Source: Sphingomonas morindae (GTDB taxonomy: Bacteria; Pseudomonadota; Alphaproteobacteria; Sphingomonadales; Sphingomonadaceae). Taken from it: a stretch of 64,000 nt of DNA. Where the stretch lies: assembly GCF_023822065.1 (NCBI RefSeq), contig NZ_CP084930.1, forward strand, positions 124,001 through 188,000, given 5' to 3'. The position numbers were made by a program, and so were the translations under genes. Under the pieces are notes generated by a model. The model saw only the letters and a list, made by a program, of their open reading frames with translations. It made no database searches and was not told the origin of the DNA. Numbering within the stretch: the stretch's first letter is position 1; every line of letters starts with the position of its first letter. This document shows, one piece after another, positions 59,127-64,000 of this stretch.

Positions 59127-59756
59127 ATGTATCGTCCGCCGGCCTTTCGCGAAACGCACCCCGAGAGGCTGCATGCCGCCATCCGCGCCCACCCGCTGGC
59201 GACGCTCGTCAGCCATGGCGCGGCGGGGCTGACCGCGAACCTCATCCCCTTCACCCTGCATGGCGAGGGCGCGGCGGCCGTGTTGCGCGCGCATCTGGCC
59301 AGGGCCAATGATCAGCTGGCGGATCTGAGGCAGTCCGCGCCGGTTCTGGTGATCTTCCAGGGGCCGCAGGCCTATGTCAGCCCCGGCTGGTATCCGACCA
59401 AGGCCGAGCATGGGAAGGTGGTGCCGACCTGGAACTACATCATGGTGCAGGTGCGCGGCACGCCCCGGGTGATCGATTGTCCGGTGTGGCTGCGCGCGCA
59501 GATCGACCAGCTGACGGACGCGCAGGAAGGCGGCCGCGCGCGGCCATGGCGGCTCGAGGATGCGCCCGACGGATTCGTCGCGGCGCAGATGGGTGGCATA
59601 GTCGGGCTCGAGATCCCGGTGTCGCACATCGAGGGCAAGTGGAAGCTCAGCCAGAACCAGCCCGAGCGCAATCGCATCGGCGTGGAGCAGGGCCTGCGCG
59701 CGGACGGGCGCGCGGACATGGCGGAGATGATGGCCGCGCGCCGCGCACCGGACTGA
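59127..59756 (+). CDS. FMN-binding negative transcriptional regulator, PaiB-like
   Basis: A 209-residue protein of the PaiB family, named from Bacillus where it affects sporulation and protease genes; it has a split-barrel flavin fold. Conserved blocks are MYRPPAFRETHPERLHAAIR, ANLIPFTLHGEG, YVSPGWYPTKAEHGKVVPTW (with the tyrosine and proline typical of the family) and GLEIPVSHIEGKWKLSQNQP near the C-terminus. No DNA-binding helix-turn-helix is visible; the molecular role in alphaproteobacteria is not known. It is a single gene, 129 bases after the cyo terminator. Confidence 0.88.
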   Translation: MYRPPAFRETHPERLHAAIRAHPLATLVSHGAAGLTANLIPFTLHGEGAAAVLRAHLARANDQLADLRQSAPVLVIFQGPQAYVSPGWYPTKAEHGKVVPTWNYIMVQVRGTPRVIDCPVWLRAQIDQLTDAQEGGRARPWRLEDAPDGFVAAQMGGIVGLEIPVSHIEGKWKLSQNQPERNRIGVEQGLRADGRADMAEMMAARRAPD

Positions 59757-59834
59757 GGGGCGCGTTCCCGAGCGCGGGGACGGAGGCGGGCGGCGATCGT
59801 AGCCGGCGCCGCGCGTGCCGCGCGACGGCGGGCG

Positions 59835-60593
59835 CTAGATGCCGCCCCGCACCGTTTCGTGGCCGAGCGCGCCGAGCGCGGCGGCGAGATCGTCCACGCA
59901 GCGCTCTGCGGCCTCGGCGGCGACCGAGCGGACCACGAAATTGGCGCCCACCCGCCCCTCGCGGAAAAAGGGATAGCTGCCGATCTGGCAGCCTTCATGG
60001 CCGCGCTCGGCCTCGCGGAGCAGATCGGCCACCTCGCTCTCGCCCACCCAGCAGCCGAGCGTGCGCGACACGACAGGCAGCCCGCCCTCGAGCGTGCCGG
60101 TCAGCGACTCGAGCATCGCGGCGGTGATGTGCGGCACGCCGGCCATGATGAAGATCGCGCCGAGCCGGATGCCCGGCGCGCCGGACACGCTGTTCTCGAT
60201 CAGCGTCGCGCCCGCCGGCACCCGCGCCATGCGCAGCCGCGCCTCGGTGAGGCCGCCGCGCGTGGCGTAATAGCTTTCGAGGATCGCGCGGGCGCGCGGG
60301 TGCACCACCACCTCGAGCCCGAAGGCGGCGGCGATCGCATCGACCGTGATATCGTCGTGCGTCGGCCCGATGCCGCCGGTGGTGAAGCAATAATCGTTGC
60401 GGCCGGCGAGCGTCGTCACCGCCTCGCCGATCGCGGCGGCGTCATCGGCGACGACGCGCACCTCGGCCAGGCGGATGCCCTGGACATTGAGCCAGCTGGC
60501 CAGCTGGGCGATGTTGCGGTCCTGCGTCCGGCCGGACAGGATCTCGTCGCCGATGACGACGAGGGCGGCTTTCCAGATACGGTTCGCGTCCAT
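59835..60593 (-). CDS. Stand-alone CinA N-terminal (molybdopterin-binding) domain protein
   Basis: A 252-residue protein of the MoCF-binding/CinA N-terminal family. It shows AALVVIGDEILSGRTQDRN, FTTGGIGPTHDDITVDAIA, ESYYATRGGLTEARLRMARV and IFIMAGVPHITAAMLESLTG. The C-terminal nicotinamide-mononucleotide deamidase domain of full CinA is absent, which is usual for this class in alphaproteobacteria. The ligand may be a pterin or a nucleotide sugar-like compound; function is open. It is divergent from map (47-base gap). Confidence 0.88.
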   Translation of the reverse strand: MDANRIWKAALVVIGDEILSGRTQDRNIAQLASWLNVQGIRLAEVRVVADDAAAIGEAVTTLAGRNDYCFTTGGIGPTHDDITVDAIAAAFGLEVVVHPRARAILESYYATRGGLTEARLRMARVPAGATLIENSVSGAPGIRLGAIFIMAGVPHITAAMLESLTGTLEGGLPVVSRTLGCWVGESEVADLLREAERGHEGCQIGSYPFFREGRVGANFVVRSVAAEAAERCVDDLAAALGALGHETVRGGI

Positions 60594-60640
60594 CGCGCGC
60601 CGGCATAGCGGAGCCGGGCGCGAGACGCTATATAGCGGCG

Positions 60641-61468
60641 ATGACCAGCTATGTTTCCGTGTCCGCCGAGGACGTGATCGAGCGCGACGGCGCGATCAAG
60701 CTTTATGACGAGGCCGGCTTCGCCGGGATGCGCGCGGCCGGGCGGCTGGCCGCGTCGATCCTGGATGCGCTGGCGCCGCACGTGGTGCCCGGCGTCGCCA
60801 CGGAGACGCTGGACGACATGGTGCGGCAATTGACGCTGGATGCCGGCGCGGTGCCCGGCACGCTCGGCTATCGCGGCTATACGCACAGCTCGTGCATCTC
60901 GATCAACCATGTCGTCTGCCATGGCATTCCCGGCCCCAAGGCGCTGCGCGAGGGCGATATCGTCAATATCGACGTGACCCCCGTGGTGGATGGCTGGCAT
61001 GGCGATACCAGCCGCATGTTCCTGGTGGGCGACGTGCCGCTCAAGGCGCGGCGGCTGGTGGATGTCACCTATGAGTGCCTGATGCTGGGCATCGAACAGG
61101 CCCGGCCCGGCAATCGGCTGGGCGATATCAGCCATGCGATCCAGACCTATGCCGAGAAGCATCGCTACGGCGTGGTGCGCGATTTCTGCGGCCATGGCGT
61201 GGGCCGCGTGTTTCACGACGCGCCCGAGGTGGTGCATATCGGCCGCCCCGGCACCGGGCCCGAGCTGAAGCCCGGCATGATCTTCACCATCGAGCCGATG
61301 ATCAATATCGGGCGGCCCGACGTGAAGATGCTCGACGATGGCTGGACGGCGGTGACGCGCGACCGGTCGCTCTCCGCGCAGTTCGAGCATTCGATCGGCA
61401 TCACCGAGAGCGGTTGCGAGATTTTCACGCTCTCGCCGGCGGGTTATACCAAGCCTCCCTATTTCTGA
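60641..61468 (+). CDS. map: Methionine aminopeptidase, type I
   Basis: Removes the N-terminal methionine from new proteins. The 275-residue enzyme has the metal ligands in INIDVTPVVDGWHGDTSRMF (two Asp), CGHGVGRVFHDAPEVVH (His), IFTIEPMINIGRPDV (Glu) and SAQFEHSIGITESG (Glu). HGIPGPKALREGD is the typical type I block. Start ATG 60641 gives MTSYVSVSAED, preceded by a short spacer with no strong binding site. The periplasmic peroxiredoxin gene follows 14 bases downstream. Confidence 0.97.
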   Translation: MTSYVSVSAEDVIERDGAIKLYDEAGFAGMRAAGRLAASILDALAPHVVPGVATETLDDMVRQLTLDAGAVPGTLGYRGYTHSSCISINHVVCHGIPGPKALREGDIVNIDVTPVVDGWHGDTSRMFLVGDVPLKARRLVDVTYECLMLGIEQARPGNRLGDISHAIQTYAEKHRYGVVRDFCGHGVGRVFHDAPEVVHIGRPGTGPELKPGMIFTIEPMINIGRPDVKMLDDGWTAVTRDRSLSAQFEHSIGITESGCEIFTLSPAGYTKPPYF

Positions 61469-61482
61469 GGAGCGCCTGTCCG

Positions 61483-62019
61483 ATGAAGATGCCGCTGATC
61501 CCCGCCTGCGCCGCGCTGCTGCTGTGCACCGCTCCGGCGATGGCGGCGCTGCCCGTGGGGGCGCCCGCGCCCGGCTTCGCCACCCAGGCGAGCCTGGCGG
61601 GCAAGCCGATGCCCTTCGATCTGGCGCGCGCGCTGAAGAAGGGGCCGGTGGTGCTCTATTTCTACCCCGCCGCCTTCACCTCGGGCTGCACCGTGGAGGC
61701 GCATGATTTCGCCGAGGCGACCGACGAGTTCCACAAGCTGGGCGCGACGGTGATCGGCATGTCGGCCGATCCGATCGACGTGCTCAACCGCTTCTCGGTG
61801 GCCGAATGCCGCAACAAGTTCGCGGTCGGCTCGGCGACGCCGCGGATCATCGCCGATTATGACGTGAAGCTCGCCACTTCCTCGCGCGCCAACCGCACCA
61901 GCTATGTCATCGCGCCCGATGGCAGGATCCTCTTCGCCTATTCGGCGATGGATCCGGCGGGCCATGTCGCCAAGACGCTGGCGGCGGTGAAGGCCTGGAA
62001 GGCGCAGCACAAGGGCTGA
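61483..62019 (+). CDS. Periplasmic peroxiredoxin (AhpC/TSA, BCP-like)
   Basis: Thiol peroxidase with an export signal. The 178-residue protein starts MKMPLIPACAALLLCTAPAM, followed by a typical AxA cleavage region. The thioredoxin fold begins LPVGAPAPGFATQASLAG. The peroxidatic Cys is in YFYPAAFTSGCTVEAHDFAE, and a second Cys in SVAECRNKFAVG could be resolving. TSYVIAPDGRILFAYSAMDP completes the fold. Family members are mostly cytosolic, so the signal peptide is notable. GAGGAG lies ten bases before the ATG. It follows map by 14 bases and may be cotranscribed; it is convergent with the endonuclease V gene. Confidence 0.9.
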   Translation: MKMPLIPACAALLLCTAPAMAALPVGAPAPGFATQASLAGKPMPFDLARALKKGPVVLYFYPAAFTSGCTVEAHDFAEATDEFHKLGATVIGMSADPIDVLNRFSVAECRNKFAVGSATPRIIADYDVKLATSSRANRTSYVIAPDGRILFAYSAMDPAGHVAKTLAAVKAWKAQHKG

Positions 62020-62029
62020 GCCGGGCCGC

Positions 62030-62728
62030 TCACGCCGACGTGGCGCCCGCCGCCTCCCAGGCGCGGCGGGCGGCGTTGGCGGCATCATGGGCGCGCCGGA
62101 TCGGCAGCGGCTGGCGGCGGCCCTCGCCCACCGACCGGATCAGCGCGAGCGCGCTCTCCAGGCTGACGCGGTGGCCGATGCTGACGAAGATGGGCTTGGC
62201 ACGGGCGCGGCTGCGCAGCGCCAGGCCGATCAGCTCGCCGCGATCGACCAGCGGCGCCGTCGCCCCCGCCGCCTCGCCCAGCACCCCCTCGACCTGTCCG
62301 CAGAGCAGCGACTTGGCGACGCCGATCGTCGGCCAGTCGAGCAGCACGCCAATATGGCTGGCGATGCCGCAGCGGCGCGGATGCGCCCGGCCCTGGCCGT
62401 CGACGATCAGCAGATCGGGCTTTTCCGCCAGCCGCGCCCAGGCGGCGAGCAGCGCCGGTGCCTCGCGAAAGCCGAGATAGCCCGGCACATAGGGAAAGGG
62501 CGGCACGATCGTGGCGGTGGCCGCCGCGCCCGCGAGCGGCGCGATGGCGGCATGGATCGGGCCGCGGCTGTCGCGCCAGCGCATCGACGTGTCGGCACCG
62601 GCGAGGCTGGGGGCGGCGGGGAAGCGATCGACCATCTCCACGCGCGCGGCGATGGCGCGCTGGATCGCGGTGGCCTGGGTGAGCGTGGCCGGGTTCAGCC
62701 ATGCTTGCGCATCAGGGACGACGCCCAT
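62030..62728 (-). CDS. nfi: Endonuclease V
   Basis: Nicks DNA next to deaminated bases such as inosine. The 232-residue protein has the active-site blocks [13 protein letters not shown] (first Asp), [18 protein letters not shown] (Glu), [20 protein letters not shown] (second Asp) and [30 protein letters not shown] near the end is also conserved. ATG 62728 was chosen as it fits the family length and GAGG precedes it; the frame is open far upstream without support. It is divergent from the phosphatidyltransferase gene (42-base gap). Confidence 0.93.
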   Translation of the reverse strand: MGVVPDAQAWLNPATLTQATAIQRAIAARVEMVDRFPAAPSLAGADTSMRWRDSRGPIHAAIAPLAGAAATATIVPPFPYVPGYLGFREAPALLAAWARLAEKPDLLIVDGQGRAHPRRCGIASHIGVLLDWPTIGVAKSLLCGQVEGVLGEAAGATAPLVDRGELIGLALRSRARAKPIFVSIGHRVSLESALALIRSVGEGRRQPLPIRRAHDAANAARRAWEAAGATSA

Positions 62729-62770
62729 AGCTGTCGCCTCGGCGTTGGTCCGAACGCCGGGAGTAGAGTT

Positions 62771-63868
62771 GTGGTCGCGCAAAAACCGAACCTCGTGCTG
62801 GCGGGGGACAATCCCGTGACGCTCTGGGGCATGAGCAACGCCGAACGCATCAGGCGCATGGCGCGTGCCCAGGCCGCGGTGCCGCCGGGCCCGCCGGGCC
62901 CCGGTGCCGCACCCGCCGCCACGCTCTGGGCGGACACGCATTTCGCCTTCGATCCCGAATGGTTCAAGCATATCCTGGCGCATCCCGGCGCGGTGTTGCA
63001 GGCCGGCGGCCGCCCCGTGCTGGCGCATCTGCCCGCGGGCATCGACGATCCGCACGCGCCGGGCCTGACGGTGATCGACTATGACGCGCGGCCGACGCTC
63101 TACAATCATGCGCTGCGCAAGCGCGAATGCCCGTTCGTCGAGCCGCTAACCCGGCAGACCGCGCCCGAGATCGAGCGCCGCTCCTATTACGGCGCCTATA
63201 AGGGCGCGACCGATCTGCTCACCAAATATCTCTGGCCCGAGGCGGCCTTCGCGCTCACCCGCATGGCGGCGCGCGCCGGGCTCAGCCCGAACATGGTGAC
63301 GACGATCGGCAGCCTGCTGTGCATCGCCGCCACCCTGCTGTTCGCGCGGGGCGACTATTGGAGCGGCCTGGCGCTGGGCTTTCTGTTCATGGTGCTGGAC
63401 ACGGTGGACGGCAAGCTCGCCCGCTGCACCATCACCTCCTCCTGGTGGGGCAATATCTTCGATCACGGGCTGGATCTGATCCATCCGCCGATCTGGTGGC
63501 TCGCCTGGGGCCTGGGCACGCGCGCCACGGCGCATCCGCTCGACGATGCGCGGCTGGTGGCGATCATGGTGGCGATCATGGCGGCCTATGCGGCGCAGCG
63601 GCTGATCGAGGGGCTGTTCATCCGCGCCTTCGGCATGCACATCCATGTGTGGCGCCGGTTCGATACCTGGTTCCGGCTGTTCACCGCGCGCCGCAACCCC
63701 AATATGGCGATCCTGTTCGTGGCGCTGGCCGCCGGCCGGCCCGATCGCGGGCTGGAGGCGGTGGCCTGGTGGTCGCTCCTGTCGCTGCTGGTCCATGCCG
63801 GCCAGCTGCTCGGCGCCTTCGCGGCGCGGCGGCGCGGGCCGCTGCGGAGCTGGCTCAGCGAGGAATGA
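62771..63868 (+). CDS. CDP-alcohol phosphatidyltransferase with nucleotidyltransferase-like N-terminus
   Basis: Membrane enzyme that transfers a phosphoalcohol from a CDP-linked donor. The 365-residue product has the complete CDP-alcohol motif in the first transmembrane part: [10 protein letters not shown], eight residues, then GNIFDHGLD. Several hydrophobic helices follow. The first ~150 residues precede the catalytic domain and include [20 protein letters not shown], reminiscent of the start of a nucleotidyltransferase such as the inositol-phosphate cytidylyltransferase half of bifunctional DIPP synthases, but it is too short to be active. GTG 62771 has GGGAG seven bases upstream and is preferred to ATG 62831. 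The alcohol substrate is unknown. Confidence 0.82.
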   Translation: MVAQKPNLVLAGDNPVTLWGMSNAERIRRMARAQAAVPPGPPGPGAAPAATLWADTHFAFDPEWFKHILAHPGAVLQAGGRPVLAHLPAGIDDPHAPGLTVIDYDARPTLYNHALRKRECPFVEPLTRQTAPEIERRSYYGAYKGATDLLTKYLWPEAAFALTRMAARAGLSPNMVTTIGSLLCIAATLLFARGDYWSGLALGFLFMVLDTVDGKLARCTITSSWWGNIFDHGLDLIHPPIWWLAWGLGTRATAHPLDDARLVAIMVAIMAAYAAQRLIEGLFIRAFGMHIHVWRRFDTWFRLFTARRNPNMAILFVALAAGRPDRGLEAVAWWSLLSLLVHAGQLLGAFAARRRGPLRSWLSEE

Positions 63869-64000
63869 GCGCGATCAGCGCCTGCGCGGCCGCCTCGGCG
63901 GCGGCGGGGCCGGTGACGCCGAGCGACGCCGCCACGCAGGCGCGCTGCGCCGTCTCGTAGCGGGGGTGGAGCGCAGCGGCGCGCGCGAGCGCGTCCGGCA
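63855..64000 (-). CDS. C-terminal end of an unidentified gene (cut by window edge)
   Basis: About 48 C-terminal residues are seen, reading PDALARAAALHPRYETAQRA then CVAASLGVTGPAAAEAAAQA and LIALIPR before the stop. The frame is open to the right edge, and its composition fits a real gene. It overlaps the convergent phosphatidyltransferase gene by 14 bases. The visible part is helical and matches no family I can name. Confidence 0.5.
   Translation of the reverse strand, partial: PDALARAAALHPRYETAQRACVAASLGVTGPAAAEAAAQALIALIPR

Overview
The window is a 64 kb piece of a GC-rich alphaproteobacterial chromosome, most likely from the Sphingomonadaceae (Sphingomonas and relatives). This rests on family-level features: the dapA-smpB-cckA order, a CckA-type kinase, a lipoyl-domain PdhB, a yqeY-dnaG-rpoD block, a TonB-dependent receptor beside glycoside hydrolases, a cyoABCD quinol oxidase, and very high G+C at third codon positions. 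No transposase, integrase, CRISPR array or rRNA operon was seen. One tRNA gene (Asn, GTT) is present. The window is a dense core chromosome with one clear accessory island.

Layout. 1-9 kb: cckA (cut by the left edge), smpB and dapA on the minus strand, then a lytic transglycosylase and greB on plus, a degenerate PPK2-like protein and aspS on minus. 9-13.8 kb: rnd, a Ppx/GppA phosphatase, an HdeD-like membrane protein and trmFO. 13.8-22.3 kb: the accessory region, with a GH74 xyloglucanase-like enzyme, an Ohr peroxidase, a TonB-dependent receptor, a CE2-type esterase translationally coupled to a GH39 beta-xylosidase, and an EF-hand protein. Together these look like a small hemicellulose-use locus. 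22.3-27.3 kb: an NDUFAF6-like protein and the minus-strand run eno, ftsB, pdhA, pdhB, with several inverted repeats in its spacers. 27.4-30.3 kb: a four-gene run of small membrane proteins (YqjD/holin/DUF3618-like), an MlaC-like protein and a DUF4170 protein.

30.3-36.1 kb: rhomboid protease, greA, carB and carA on minus, with an intrinsic terminator between carA and carB. 36.2-41.4 kb: yqeY, dnaG, rpoD and a hypothetical gene. 41.4-50.2 kb: anmK, tyrS, a PilZ protein, recG, sdhE and mfd. 50.2-54.4 kb: an EAL protein with a dead GGDEF domain, moaA overlapping nadK, and tRNA-Asn. 54.4-59 kb: a small membrane protein, a 384-base non-coding stretch, and cyoABCD ending in a good intrinsic terminator. 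59-64 kb: a PaiB-like protein, a CinA-type domain protein, map, a periplasmic peroxiredoxin, endonuclease V, a CDP-alcohol phosphatidyltransferase, and the tail of an unidentified gene at the right edge.

Most genes are housekeeping: replication, transcription, repair, tRNA charging and modification, pyruvate oxidation, pyrimidine/arginine precursor synthesis and respiration. No single dramatic undescribed system stands out. The best leads are the hemicellulose locus, the PPK2-like protein with a ruined Walker A motif, the CDP-alcohol transferase with a nucleotidyltransferase-like N-terminus, the terminator splitting carA from carB, and mutually exclusive hairpins upstream of eno. Gene starts were chosen by reading ribosome binding sites by eye and several are stated as uncertain.
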